Below are positions 1-10,700 of a stretch of DNA of 64,000 nt, piece by piece. The translations under genes and the position numbers were made by a program. The DNA lies in the NCBI GenBank assembly GCA_945898275.1, contig CAMDHZ010000004.1, positions 62,001 through 126,000 on the forward strand. The letters run 5' to 3'. Numbering within the stretch: position 1 is the stretch's first letter; the number at the start of each line of letters is the position of its first letter. Under the pieces are notes generated by a model. It was not told where the DNA came from. It did not search any database and saw nothing but the letters and a program-made list of their open reading frames with translations. The stretch is from Chitinophaga pinensis. GTDB taxonomy: Bacteria; Bacteroidota; Bacteroidia; UKL13-3.

Positions 1-56
1 CCGCTTTAGCCTATGAAACAAATTGCACTTCTACCCCTAGGTGCAATTATCTTGAG

Positions 57-3000
57 TTATGATTCCTTATGTTTTTTAACTAAAGGAATATTGAACTTTA
101 TTTTCAAATTGTTTGACAAATATAACATAACTGGAACTAATATCAAAGTTAAAAATGTTGCAAAACTTAAACCAAAAATCATTGTCCAGCTTAAAGGTCC
201 CCAAAATGCCACATTGTCACCTCCAAAATGAATGTGTGGATCAAAGTGTGTGAAGAGCGAAACGAAATCAATATTTAATCCAACAGCCAGAGGAATTAAA
301 CCAAGTATAGTAGCTGAGGCTGTTAGGATTACTGGAGTCATACGGGTTTTTCCTGCCTCAATAATTGCAGCTCTGTACTCCATTCCTTGCTCCATTAATA
401 AGTCGGTAAATTCCACCAAAAGGATACCATTTCGCACCACAATACCTGCCAAAGCTATGACACCAACGCCTGTCATAACAACAGAAATTGTCATGTCAAA
501 AATTGATAATCCTAGTAAAACTCCAATAATTGAGAAGAAAATTTCTACAAAAATAATCAGAGGTTTTGATACAGAATTGAATTGTGTAACTAAAATTAGG
601 AAAATCAAACCAAATGAAACTAACATAGCACCACCTAAAAACGCCCCAGTTTCTGCTTGCTCTTCTTGTTCTCCTGTCATGGTAGCAATTACGCCATCTG
701 GTAATGGGTAGCTGTCTAAAGATTTTTTAATCTTCCCAACAATTTCATTGGCGTTATAGCCACTTAACACATTGGAAGAAATAGTAACCATGCGCTTTTG
801 ATTTTTGCGTTTAATACCTCCAAAAGTATTTCCGTATTTGATTGTGGCTACAGAAGAAAGTGGCACTTGTCTTAATACACCTCCCATATTCATGTCGCGG
901 AAAGTAATTTTTAAGTTCATTAACGAATTGATATTGTTTCTTTGGTCAAAGGCATATCTTAATTGAATTGGATAATCATCCTTTGCATCTTTGAATTTAG
1001 AAACCTCTGCGCCGAAAATTGCATCTCTCATTTCTTTGCCAATAATTGCTGTAGAAATACCTTCTCTGTTGGCTCTTTCTCTATCAATTTCAACAATAAT
1101 TTCCGGCTTGTTTGCTTGTAAGTCAGATTTTAACTCTTCAATACCTGGAATTCCTAATGAGTCTAAATATCGCTTTACATCTTTTGAGGTAGCAGTTAAT
1201 TCATTAAAATCGTCTCCAGTAATTTCAATATTAATTGGTTTTCCTGTAGGTGGACCTCCCTCTTCTTGCTCAACGGTAATTTCTGCCCCAGGAATTCCTT
1301 TAATTGCACTTCTAATTTGATCAAGGTAAACTACTGTTGATTTTCCGTTTCTTTCTCCAAAAGGAACAAAAGCAACTGAAACTTTTCCCAAATGTGGCGC
1401 TGTACTAAAGTCGAAACTTTGCGGGTTACTAGCACCCACGGCAACATTGGAAATAATAGATTCAACAATTGGGTTAGAATCACCTACTACTTCAAAAATT
1501 CTATCCTCAATAATTCTTGTTATTGAATCTGTATAAGTTTGGTCTGTGCCAATAGGTAATGCGATATAAGTATAAACAAAGTTTGGATCACCTTTAGGGA
1601 AAAATTCAACTTTAGGTTGTCTAATTGCTGTAAGTACAATTGAAAAGACTAACAATACAATGGTACTGATAAGAATATAAATGGGTCTGTTTTTATGCAA
1701 TGCCCATTCAATTGCATTTTTATATTTTTCTTGTATGTTAGGCCAAGTTTTTTCTTGGAATTTTTGAATCATTTTGTAAAGAACAAATCGGTTCAAACAG
1801 TATAAACCATATAGCGTTAAAGAGAAGGTTCCCAAGCCAACATTACCTGCTAAGAAAGAAAGGAGTGCTATTACAGCAAATACTACACTTGTAATTTTGA
1901 AGCCTTTATTGAAACGTTGCTTATGATTATCGTCATTGTTGTGAGGCTTCATAAAGTCTACCGCAAAAACTGGATTGATAATGTATGCAACAAGTAGTGA
2001 AGCTAAGAGGGTTACGATAAGTGTAATAGGTAAATAGAACATAAATTTACCGATAACACCTTTCCAAAAGGCCAACGGAATAAATGGTGCTAAAGTGGTT
2101 AAGGTACCAGATAATACTGGCAAGAATACTTCACCAGCAGCCATTTTTGCGGCTCTAACAATCGGTACTTTACCATTATCAAAAATCCTATGGGTGTTTT
2201 CTATCACCACAATTGCATCATCTACTACAATTCCTAATGCCAAAAGGAAGGAGAATAAAACAATCATATTCAAGGTAAATCCTAGGCTTGGCATGATTAA
2301 GAAAGCGATAAACATGGATAATGGAACAGATAGCGCTACGAAAATTGCATTGGTTGTTCCCATGAAAAACATTAGAATCAAAGTAACCAATACAAACCCA
2401 ATGATAATTGTATTGATAAGGTCGTCTAGTGTAACCCTTGTTTTATCACTTTGGTCTCCAGTAATAGTAACCTTTAAGCCTTCAGGTAACTGATTCTTTT
2501 GCATGTCCTCAACAATCTCTTTAATCTTATCTGAGGCATCAATAAGGTTTTGACCACTTTTCTTGATAACATTTAGCGAAACAACATTCTTGTGGTCAAG
2601 GCGCGCATAACTTTCTTTTTCTTTAAATCCATCTGTTATTGTAGCGATGTCTTTTAAATAAATAGTAGCTCCGCTTCCTGAGCGAATGATAATGTCTCCA
2701 ATTTTATTGGGGTCTGTAAACTGCCCTACTACATTGATATTGCGCTTGACACCGTCCATTTTTATTTGACCACCACTAATGGTCATGTTTTCATATTTTA
2801 CAGCATTCGTGATATCCCCCATGGTGATATCAGCCGACTGCATTTTATACATGTCTACATCAATTTGGATTTCACGTTCTAAGGCCCCAACAATATCACA
2901 ACGGGTTATTTCTTTTAAGCCTTCAATTCTATCTTTTAGTAAATCTGCATAATCCTTAAGTTTATCCAAGGGATAATCTCCAGAAATATGCACATTCATA

Positions 3001-3437
3001 ATCGGAATTTGAGATACGTCTATATCAATAACCTCTGGTTCTCTGGTAAGGTCGTTTGGTAAGTCTTTTTTAGCTTTGTCTACGGCATCTTTAACCCTTT
3101 GCTTTGCCACTGGCACTTGAACATCAGTGTTAAACTCGATGTTGATCATGCTAAAATCTTGTATAGATGAACTGGTTACTTTTTTAACACCATTGATAGA
3201 TTTTACCTGCTTTTCAATGTGTTTTGTAACCAAATTCTCTATGTCGTTAGGAGAAGTTCCTGCATAGATAGTATTCACTAAAATCTGTGGGAATACTACT
3301 TCAGGAAATTGTTCCTTAGGTAGGTTATTATAACTCATCAATCCCGCTAGCGTGATAATAATGGTCATAATATATATGCTGGTCTTATTGTTAATGGACC
3401 AGCTCGAAGCAAAAAATTCTTTAAACTTATCTTTCAT
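57..3437 (-). CDS. RND multidrug efflux permease (AcrB/HAE1-like)
   Basis: Inner-membrane proton-driven pump of the resistance-nodulation-division superfamily, expected to form a trimer that extrudes amphiphilic compounds through the partner proteins encoded upstream. The 1126 residues show the usual two-half layout: an N-terminal helix after about residue 20, a porter domain, then transmembrane helix 4 with the proton-relay pair in GIVVDDAIVVIEN (Asp near 404-405). The second half has the matching TM10 segment GIVVRNGILLVEF. It is longer than typical AcrB proteins (about 1050). Part of the excess is a hydrophobic insert at about residues 510-565, between TM6 and TM7, which could add two membrane helices. 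It is the last gene of a four-gene minus-strand operon, 32 bases after the membrane-fusion gene. The family is certain; the substrate is unknown. Confidence 0.95.
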   Translation of the reverse strand: MKDKFKEFFASSWSINNKTSIYIMTIIITLAGLMSYNNLPKEQFPEVVFPQILVNTIYAGTSPNDIENLVTKHIEKQVKSINGVKKVTSSSIQDFSMINIEFNTDVQVPVAKQRVKDAVDKAKKDLPNDLTREPEVIDIDVSQIPIMNVHISGDYPLDKLKDYADLLKDRIEGLKEITRCDIVGALEREIQIDVDMYKMQSADITMGDITNAVKYENMTISGGQIKMDGVKRNINVVGQFTDPNKIGDIIIRSGSGATIYLKDIATITDGFKEKESYARLDHKNVVSLNVIKKSGQNLIDASDKIKEIVEDMQKNQLPEGLKVTITGDQSDKTRVTLDDLINTIIIGFVLVTLILMFFMGTTNAIFVALSVPLSMFIAFLIMPSLGFTLNMIVLFSFLLALGIVVDDAIVVIENTHRIFDNGKVPIVRAAKMAAGEVFLPVLSGTLTTLAPFIPLAFWKGVIGKFMFYLPITLIVTLLASLLVAYIINPVFAVDFMKPHNNDDNHKQRFNKGFKITSVVFAVIALLSFLAGNVGLGTFSLTLYGLYCLNRFVLYKMIQKFQEKTWPNIQEKYKNAIEWALHKNRPIYILISTIVLLVFSIVLTAIRQPKVEFFPKGDPNFVYTYIALPIGTDQTYTDSITRIIEDRIFEVVGDSNPIVESIISNVAVGASNPQSFDFSTAPHLGKVSVAFVPFGERNGKSTVVYLDQIRSAIKGIPGAEITVEQEEGGPPTGKPINIEITGDDFNELTATSKDVKRYLDSLGIPGIEELKSDLQANKPEIIVEIDRERANREGISTAIIGKEMRDAIFGAEVSKFKDAKDDYPIQLRYAFDQRNNINSLMNLKITFRDMNMGGVLRQVPLSSVATIKYGNTFGGIKRKNQKRMVTISSNVLSGYNANEIVGKIKKSLDSYPLPDGVIATMTGEQEEQAETGAFLGGAMLVSFGLIFLILVTQFNSVSKPLIIFVEIFFSIIGVLLGLSIFDMTISVVMTGVGVIALAGIVVRNGILLVEFTDLLMEQGMEYRAAIIEAGKTRMTPVILTASATILGLIPLAVGLNIDFVSLFTHFDPHIHFGGDNVAFWGPLSWTMIFGLSFATFLTLILVPVMLYLSNNLKIKFNIPLVKKHKES

Positions 3438-3469
3438 ACCTTGTTTGGTTAGGTTGTTTATTGGCGAAA

Positions 3470-4609
3470 TTATTCGCGAATCAATTCGTTGTTATTGAGG
3501 TCCATATAACCAGCAGTAATCAGTAGGTCGCCCTCGTTTAAACCACCAATAATTTCGGCTTTGTCGTTATAAATTCTTCCAAGTGTTACCAAGCGTTTTT
3601 CTGCAACTGTTTTTCCTTCTTTTTGAACCGAAACCATTACATAACTTTCAGTTTCATTCTTTTGTACAGTATTTACAGGTATTACAACTGCTTTGGCAGA
3701 TTTGTAATCCACAACTTTAAAGATACAAATCATGTTAGGTAACATATCGTTGCTTGAAGGAATTGGTGCCTCAATTGTAAAGGTTCTTGTCATTTGGTTA
3801 ATCACCCTCGAAGTGAAACTAACATTCGACTTAACTGTTTTGTTATTTAGGTCTGGGAATACTAAAAAGGCTTCATTGCCTTGCTTAATAAGACTTGCAT
3901 AAGTTTCTGCAACATCTGCTTTTGCTTTTAAGTCGTTAAAGTTTACTACCCTAAAGCATGGAACGCCAGGTGCAACATTTCCTCCAATTTTCAAGAATAC
4001 TTCGTCAACTGTTCCATTAATTGGAGATTTAATTTTATACATGTCTAGGTTTTCATATAAAGTGGCAAGCTTTTGTTCTAAGCTTTCTTTATTGGTTTTT
4101 GCAGTTAGGTATTGTATTTCTGAACCTACTTGTTTGTCCCAAAGTGCTTTTTGTTTGTTAAAAACATCTGTTGCGAAACTCAGGTTAGTTTTTAAATCAT
4201 CAATTTGACGTTTTACAATTTCTGCATCTAGTTCTGCAAGTACTTGGTCTTTTTTTACGTTAGCGCCAGATTTAACATACACCTTGGTAACAGGCGCCAT
4301 TGCTCTTGCGCTAATTAAGGTATTTTGGTCTCCATCTAATCTTCCTTGGACATCAATAAAATGTAGAAATTCAGTTTTAGCAATTGGTGTGGTTCTTACA
4401 AATTTAAATTTCTCATTTGGATTTGCACTTGTGTCTCCAATAGCTGTAATTTCTTCTTCAATGGTTTTAATCTTTGAAGTTAGTTCAGCTTGTTGAGCCT
4501 TTAGTTTTTCAAGTTCTGATTTCTTTTTTTCAAGTTGATTGCCGCCGCCACATGCCACAGCAAGGGAAACAAGCGTTGCTAATGCAAAAATTTTATAATT
4601 ATTTTTCAT
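3470..4609 (-). CDS. RND efflux membrane-fusion lipoprotein (HlyD/AcrA family)
   Basis: Periplasmic adaptor that links the RND permease to the outer-membrane channel. The N-terminus is a lipoprotein signal with lipobox-like LAVAC at about residues 16-20, so Cys20 is the expected lipidated residue. A Lys/Glu-rich coiled coil follows at about 25-60. The barrel-sandwich halves are visible around VYVKSGANVKKDQVLAELDA (about 110) and IKSPINGTVDEVFLKIGG (about 195), separated by a hairpin, and a beta-barrel and membrane-proximal domain end the protein. Its 379 residues are normal for the family. It lies between the tolC-like gene (25-base gap upstream) and the permease (32-base gap downstream), so the three are almost certainly co-transcribed. 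Confidence 0.93.
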   Translation of the reverse strand: MKNNYKIFALATLVSLAVACGGGNQLEKKKSELEKLKAQQAELTSKIKTIEEEITAIGDTSANPNEKFKFVRTTPIAKTEFLHFIDVQGRLDGDQNTLISARAMAPVTKVYVKSGANVKKDQVLAELDAEIVKRQIDDLKTNLSFATDVFNKQKALWDKQVGSEIQYLTAKTNKESLEQKLATLYENLDMYKIKSPINGTVDEVFLKIGGNVAPGVPCFRVVNFNDLKAKADVAETYASLIKQGNEAFLVFPDLNNKTVKSNVSFTSRVINQMTRTFTIEAPIPSSNDMLPNMICIFKVVDYKSAKAVVIPVNTVQKNETESYVMVSVQKEGKTVAEKRLVTLGRIYNDKAEIIGGLNEGDLLITAGYMDLNNNELIRE

Positions 4610-4634
4610 ATAAGTATTGTGTTATTTTTTGTGA

Positions 4635-5987
4635 TTAATTGATTTGACCTAGAGCCTTTTTGAGTTCAAGTTCTGCAACAAAAAGTTCAAAGGAAGTAGC
4701 TAACATATTTGCTCTTGCGTTTTCTAAATCGGTTTGGGCAACAGTAAGTTCTAGGCTTGACCCAACGCCGTTTTTGTATTTGAGTTGGGCTGTATTATAA
4801 ATATCTTCCGCCAACCTGAAGTTACTTTGTTGAACCACCAATTGTTTTTTAGCTCTGTTGAAATCTGTTTTAGCAGTAAAAATTTGTTGGTCGATTACAT
4901 TTTCAAAAAACTTCATATCATTTTCTGTTTTTGAAATGCTGATACTTGCTTGTTGGGTTTGTGCATGTTTTCTTAAGCCATCAAAAATGGGTAGGTTCAC
5001 ACTGAGCCCAATAGTTGTACCTGGATAAAATCTATTATACAACTCGCTAAATTTCCCTTCTCCTGCAAATGCATTGTTTTGATGAGAACCAAATGCATAT
5101 ATAGAGGGTGCATATCCAACTAAATACCTCTTTCTATCTAATTGGTTTAACTTTAATTGTTGTTGAAGTAATTTGTATTCAACTCTATTAGTATAGTTTG
5201 AAGACTCTTCCACAACCGTGGCTGCGGTTTTGGTGGTTAACTCACCAAGTTTGCTAGACAACACGATGCTATCAGCAGGTTTTACGCCCATTTGCATTTT
5301 AAGTATCATTCTGGCAGCTCTTGTTTGATCTTCAATTTTTTCTTTCTGAATGCTAAGGTTAGACAATTGAAGGCTAATTCTTTCTACATCAATTTTCTCA
5401 GCAAAACCACTTTTGTATAATTGCTCTAGGTCGTTTTTTGATTTGCTTAGTGCATCTAGGTTACTTTGCATCATTATTTGGTTCGACTCTAACAATAAAA
5501 CCATGTAATACGCCTTGGCAACATTTACCTCCGTTTCTATGCGGGTTCTGGTTTTGCTTAAGCGAGACAGATTAACAAATTCTTTAGATGCTTTTAATCC
5601 TAAGAAAAAGGTTCCATCAAAAAGTAGTTGGTTAACCGATAGTGTTATATTACTTGTATAGGTATTCCCAAAGGCTGCTTCGATAAAATCTGGTCCACTT
5701 CCCAAAACAGGTTTTAAAAAATTTGGCAATACCTGAACTGGAATTTGGGTATTGTTGATGATATTACCGGATGCACTAATTTGTGGCAATCCCATGGCGG
5801 TAATTTCGTTTACTTTCTTTTTGGCAGCTAATTCGTCTAATTCTGCATTTTTTAAAGTGTAATTGTTGCTTTTTGCAAAATTTACGGCTTCTTCTAAAGA
5901 AAAGGTGTAAACAGAGGCTTGCTGCGCACTTAAATTAATGCTAAGTAGCAGCATGATGAAGGTTAGTATTCTAAACATTTTATACAT
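4635..5987 (-). CDS. TolC-family outer-membrane efflux protein
   Basis: Outer-membrane channel of the tripartite pump. It has a signal peptide ending near SINLSAQQ (about residue 22). Two homologous halves rich in long helices follow, each beginning with the family signature of the type SLEEAVNFAKSNNYTLKNAE and containing alternating amphipathic helices and short beta-strand segments. The C-terminal half carries the typical GVGSSLELTVAQTDLENARANM segment that closes OEP repeats. The 450 residues match the family. The gene starts 18 bases after the TetR-type regulator and precedes the membrane-fusion gene, so regulator, channel, adaptor and pump form one operon in that order. The order channel-adaptor-pump is common in Bacteroidota. 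Confidence 0.93.
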   Translation of the reverse strand: MYKMFRILTFIMLLLSINLSAQQASVYTFSLEEAVNFAKSNNYTLKNAELDELAAKKKVNEITAMGLPQISASGNIINNTQIPVQVLPNFLKPVLGSGPDFIEAAFGNTYTSNITLSVNQLLFDGTFFLGLKASKEFVNLSRLSKTRTRIETEVNVAKAYYMVLLLESNQIMMQSNLDALSKSKNDLEQLYKSGFAEKIDVERISLQLSNLSIQKEKIEDQTRAARMILKMQMGVKPADSIVLSSKLGELTTKTAATVVEESSNYTNRVEYKLLQQQLKLNQLDRKRYLVGYAPSIYAFGSHQNNAFAGEGKFSELYNRFYPGTTIGLSVNLPIFDGLRKHAQTQQASISISKTENDMKFFENVIDQQIFTAKTDFNRAKKQLVVQQSNFRLAEDIYNTAQLKYKNGVGSSLELTVAQTDLENARANMLATSFELFVAELELKKALGQIN

Positions 5988-6005
5988 GTAATTATTATTT
6001 TAAGA

Positions 6006-6623
6006 TTAGCTTATTTGAAATAGAGGGTGTTTTTTCAATAGTTTTAGGCCTTTGTCTGTGCAAATGGAGCGAAGATGGTAACGCATCATTTCTGAATGCA
6101 CAGTTTTGAAATCATGCTTTTGAACCGAATCGTTGTCTGGGTTAAGCAAGAAGTCGATTAAATGAATGTAAAAAACAGCTGTTAGTTCTTCGTTTAATTC
6201 AGGATGATATAAACCTTGTTCTTTGCCTGTCTTTAAATTGTTAAGTACTTCACTGTAAATAAATTCCACTCTAAATTTGTTGAGTTTATCCCAGCTAGGC
6301 TTAAAGTACTTTTTTAGGTCGAATAAGATGGTTTGGTTGATTTGCTTTTTAAGTTCTCCAAAAGAATCGGTTAGGGTTAACATGTATTCAATTGGGTTGC
6401 TGATAGACTTGCAGAGATTAGAACAGAAACCCATTTCTTGTTCAATGTGCCTTGAAACAGTTTCATCAACTAGTTTAGTTTTATCATCAAAAAATTGGTA
6501 TAAAGTTTTCTTTGAAAGGCCTAATTCGCGGGCAATATCATCCATGGTAATACTCTTAAAGCCGTACCTAAGGAATAGCATTTCTGCACCATTGAGTATT
6601 TTTATTTTAACTTCTTCGGACAT
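6006..6623 (-). CDS. TetR/AcrR-family transcriptional regulator
   Basis: Likely local repressor of the downstream efflux operon. The N-terminal helix-turn-helix is clear: ITMDDIARELGLSKKTLYQFF at about residues 24-44, preceded by the helix GAEMLFLRYGFK. The remaining 160 residues form a helical ligand-binding domain with no recognisable ligand signature. At 205 residues it has the usual size. It is the promoter-proximal gene of the operon, 18 bases before the tolC-like gene, which suggests autoregulation together with the pump. A palindromic operator should lie just upstream of 6623, but I could not point to a convincing one by eye. Confidence 0.9.
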   Translation of the reverse strand: MSEEVKIKILNGAEMLFLRYGFKSITMDDIARELGLSKKTLYQFFDDKTKLVDETVSRHIEQEMGFCSNLCKSISNPIEYMLTLTDSFGELKKQINQTILFDLKKYFKPSWDKLNKFRVEFIYSEVLNNLKTGKEQGLYHPELNEELTAVFYIHLIDFLLNPDNDSVQKHDFKTVHSEMMRYHLRSICTDKGLKLLKKHPLFQIS

Positions 6624-7150
6624 TAGAGAATTTGCTCAAAATTGTGAGGCAAATGTAGAAACTCTTTTCATATTGGAAACTATTTATGTATTAAAAGTTT
6701 CCTGAGTTTTTGTAAGTATCAGATAATTAAGAGGTAAATTTTCGTTTAAGAGGCAACTTGCATCTAGCCTCTGGTAACTAGCAAAAGACCAATCCCGAAG
6801 GGATTGAATATGAATAAAAAAGGGATACCTATAAATGTGGGCGACCCCGAAGGGGTCGAACATTGCAGTTAACGCAGGAAATAGTTTGAAGGAAAGGCTC
6901 CTAGGCTGACTCTAGGTGCTAACAATTTTCATTTGCCTTCATTCACCCTTTCTTCGTCATTTACATCTAGCAACATTAATTGTTTGAACCAATAAATACC
7001 TTTTAAGGTGAATGAAACTTTTTATTTTGAAATAATGGGGTTTTACGGTATTTAAGGATAAAGTAACCAATTTTTATTTAAGTGTACAAAAAATTAGTTT
7101 GGAATTTCAGATTAGTTTTTTAAATTTTGAATAACCTAAAACAAATATCA
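6624..7150. other. Intergenic region between divergent tetR and a lipoprotein gene
   Basis: This 527-base gap separates the divergently transcribed regulator and lipoprotein genes. I see no credible reading frame with a start and a family-like translation. It holds two compact GC-rich hairpins (described separately) and otherwise AT-rich DNA. The promoters for both flanking genes should lie here, but no strong match to the Bacteroidota promoter consensus was obvious. Confidence 0.6.
6791..6858. repeat. Pair of REP-like hairpins with CCC-GAA-GGG cores
   Basis: Two perfect short hairpins occur 51 bases apart. The first is AATCCC-GAA-GGGATT at 6791-6805; the second is CGACCCC-GAA-GGGGTCG at 6842-6858. 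Both share the core CCC-GAA-GGG and are joined by an AT-rich spacer. They lie in non-coding DNA between divergent genes, so they are not terminators of either. Similar CCCGAAGGG palindromes are, from memory, scattered through intergenic regions of many Bacteroidota genomes, so a REP-like dispersed element is the best reading. No transposase of the REP-associated type is present in the window. Confidence 0.6.
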
Positions 7151-7738
7151 ATGAAACAAATTCTACTTTTAATCATTTTATCATCTGTTTTTTTTTCTTG
7201 CAGAAAGGATATTGACCCCTGTGATTTCGACCCTAATAGTTACAATTATTTAAGCAATGATAATAAAGTAAAAATCCCATATAATGGTGATGAACTATTA
7301 ATGTTTACGAATAACTTTGGAGATACTGCAATTTGCATAGGAAAAGGAAGAGAGCAGTTTTTTACAACAGATAATTGGTATGACTACGGTTGCGAGCGCC
7401 AAATGTTTAGTCACTATGAAGCTTTTAGAATTAAATTTTTAGATGAAAATAAGAAGTTGAATATTGAAATTATTGCCTACTATTATGATGAAAGAATGAA
7501 ATCTGGAACAATTCTTTATAAAATTAGTGGAAATTTTAGTACAACATATACAGGAAATTTTGCCTCCACAATTCCAAGATGGGAAACATATCCAGCTAAT
7601 TCTTCCTCTAAAAATTACCTAACAATTCCTTCTATTAATTTTGACCAAAACACTGATACAATATTTATTAATCTTAAGAAGGGAATTGTAAAATTTAATA
7701 TTAAAGAAACAAATTGGACCCTATATGAATATGAGTAA
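7151..7738 (+). CDS. Small lipoprotein of unknown function
   Basis: I do not recognise a family. The start is placed at the ATG at 7151 because the protein then begins with a classic lipoprotein signal: MKQILLLIILSSVFFSC, with Cys17 as the lipidated residue. The reading frame continues upstream only to a TTG at 7127. The mature part, about 178 residues, is rich in Asn, Asp, Tyr and Phe and looks like a beta-sandwich, with no catalytic motif visible. It ends 14 bases inside the next gene, the large secreted lyase-like protein, so the two are likely translationally coupled and functionally linked, perhaps as a surface accessory protein. The base composition is very low in GC, like the first half of its neighbour. 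Confidence 0.75.
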   Translation: MKQILLLIILSSVFFSCRKDIDPCDFDPNSYNYLSNDNKVKIPYNGDELLMFTNNFGDTAICIGKGREQFFTTDNWYDYGCERQMFSHYEAFRIKFLDENKKLNIEIIAYYYDERMKSGTILYKISGNFSTTYTGNFASTIPRWETYPANSSSKNYLTIPSINFDQNTDTIFINLKKGIVKFNIKETNWTLYEYE

Positions 7739-10700
7739 AAAACATTTTCTAATTGCTATACTTTTTAGTTTTTCATTTATAGTTGCTGTTGCCCAAAAAA
7801 AGGAAAGGTATGGCTGGGGTCAGTATACAGAGGTTGGCGGAATAAACTATCAAAATTACCCGTATACCTTGTTTAACCGAGTTGAAGGAACGCCAATTGA
7901 TTCACAAATTGCCAATATCAAAAGACTCATCATCAATGGGCAAAAGCTACCCCTAACAAGTAATTACCAAAACGAAATCGCTGACCTTTACAATGGTCTT
8001 TATGAATTTGCTGTGTCACCGAGACCTGACTCATGGAAGGAAAACAGTAGAATCAATTGGGCCAAGGCAAGGGCTTTTGTTCGTTATATCGGTTTGTATA
8101 AAGATGGCACTCTATTAGACCCGCAAGCGAGACTTGAATTAGCGCAAGGAGCGGAGAATGCGTTAAAAGAAATGATAACAGAAGTACCCTCCGATCCAAA
8201 TAAGCTTTTAATCCCTTCTAGAAAGTTAATAGCTGCCGCCCAAACATATGATTTATTGAAAGCATCAGGATATTTAAAAGATGACAGAAATATAAAAGGA
8301 TCTGCGAGAAATCAAATTAGAACATTGGCTAGAAACCTATACAATGAAAGCAGTGGTAAATTTGAAGTATTACGAAGCCCAACTGGGTATAAAGTTAACC
8401 ATGGGGTCTCTGCCGCAGCTGCCCTTGGAACTATAGCTATAGTGATGAACGAGTCTGGTACTAAAAATGATAAATTTGGAAGATATAAATGGGCTGCTGA
8501 TAGTTGGGCTAGATTGGCTCATTGGGGGATGAATAATTGCTTATTTGATGGTGAGCATCCAATTGCCAAGCGAGGTGGTATTTATGGAGATAAAGAAGGG
8601 GTAGGCTATTTTGAATATGCCTTTTTCGAAACTGCATTACCCTTTTTTATTACTTTCCGAAATTTTGTACCCAAAGACCACAAAAGAAACTACATCCCTT
8701 ATGGAGGAAGAGAGGATCCGATAGAAGTAAGTAATTATTTCTATGATAAAGATATTCAAAATATATTTGAATGGTATTTTAGAATTCTTACACCAGATGG
8801 TTCTTCACCCAATTATGATAATACAAAGTATGGGCAAAAGTCTTGTTTTGGATTATTTGACCCCACAAGAAATGTGGGTGAAGAAACACCAAGATTAAAC
8901 GATGATTTGGTAGATATTAGAGCGGACTACATTGCAGCAATTGGATCTATAGGTGAAAGCGCTTTATTACGAAAAATAAAAGTAGGAGAACAAGTAGGAT
9001 TAGAAAATTTAGAGAATAGCGGCAATTTTATTTTCAGAATGAACACCGGAGAAAATAGCAATAGGCATTATTTTCATTTACTAAACGAAACAGACTTTGC
9101 CCATAATGAAGGAGATTTTGGGGGTTCACATGAGGATGATGATATAGGTTCATTTCTTTTAAATGTTGACAATGAACCGCTTGCAATTGATCCAGGCTAT
9201 ATTAATTATTCAAATGTCAATTATACAAATAAATACTTCCATCATAACGTAATTCAGTTTAACGATAATGAATCATTCATTTTGGGAGGACCTATTAACC
9301 ACCTTAATCCTAGTGATATTGTAAAACCTATAAAAAAAATAGGTGGTGTCACTGAGTTAAACGATTTTAAAGCGGTTACCCTTGATATTTCAAGAAAACT
9401 ATCATTTGACCGACCAGCTAGCACTTGGCAATTGAAATTACAAAGGAATGTAAAGCAAATTAGAAATCCTGATGGGTTTATTTATTATGTAATTACAGAC
9501 TATGCTACAGGGCATAATAATATTTCTCATATAACATTTAAATTAAATGGAAATGGAAATATCTTAGAAGGAATTAGTGGAGATTCCAGTATTAAAACCT
9601 TTCAGTATGATACCCTAAATGGAGAAAGAAAGTTTAAATGGATTTATCCATGCAGTGGTTTAAATTCTTATAATGGAAAATGGAGTTTATTTGCGCATGT
9701 AAGTGTAGCAAACGGAAACTCAACACCACCTATTATAAACTTTAAAACTTCCACAGATATTAATGGCACCAGAAATTTAAATAGTAAGGTCGTTCTGTTT
9801 ACAGGTCAATCAAATGGAAATACTCATACACAATTGAATGTTAAACAAAATACAAAAAAGACAGTTTTCCTATCTGTAATAGCACCTTATAAATGCGGTG
9901 CTGATAGCACTTTACCCAACATTGTTAAAGAAGAGAGAGACAATAGTGTTATCAATAAACTTATTTTTTATAACAAAGTAGATACATCAATATATCAGGG
10001 GCTATATAAAAAAGCAGGTATCAATCCCAGCCAACAAGCTATAACAGACACAATAATTCACTTGTTTTATTCAAGGATTGATGGCCTAATTTATGATTCA
10101 ATTAATTTACCATTCACAGCTAATAGCAATGTTTCAAGAATAAAATTAAATGCTAAAAGTGCTTATTTAGAATTTCATTCGAACGACAAGGTAAATCATG
10201 GGTACTGCCAACCAACATCCATTAACATTAGACATATTGAAGTTGATAGTGGCACTTATATAAAATTAAATGACACGATTTTGTTTGAAAGCAGTGAACC
10301 AGTCCATGCTGATATTGCTTTTTTGGGAAGACGCAGCTACAACATTGAATTAAGAAGCCTTACCGGAGCGAACCTAAGTGATTCAGTAAAAATATTATTA
10401 CCTGAAATTGGAAACAGTTTAAAAATGCTTGTATTAAATGGCATGAATGAGTTAGATACAATTCCATCAAGATATGATACGATAAATCACAGACTAATAT
10501 TTAAAGCAGATACGACTGTTTTAAAATATAGTGTTAAAGAAGACTATGATTGCCTAGACTGCTATTTCCCACCACTGGGCACCAACTTTGACACCTTGTT
10601 TTTAGCCAATGATGGCTTAACCCATACACTTGGAAATTCTAAAAAGATTACAAATAACCATGGTAATTTAAGTATTTTAAACTCAACTAAAGTTAACATG

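Noticed and set aside
2095-2493. Plus-strand frame of 132 codons within the efflux permease gene
   Set aside because: It is antisense to transmembrane helices of the RND permease and rich in Thr/Ile/Lys runs typical of shadow frames.
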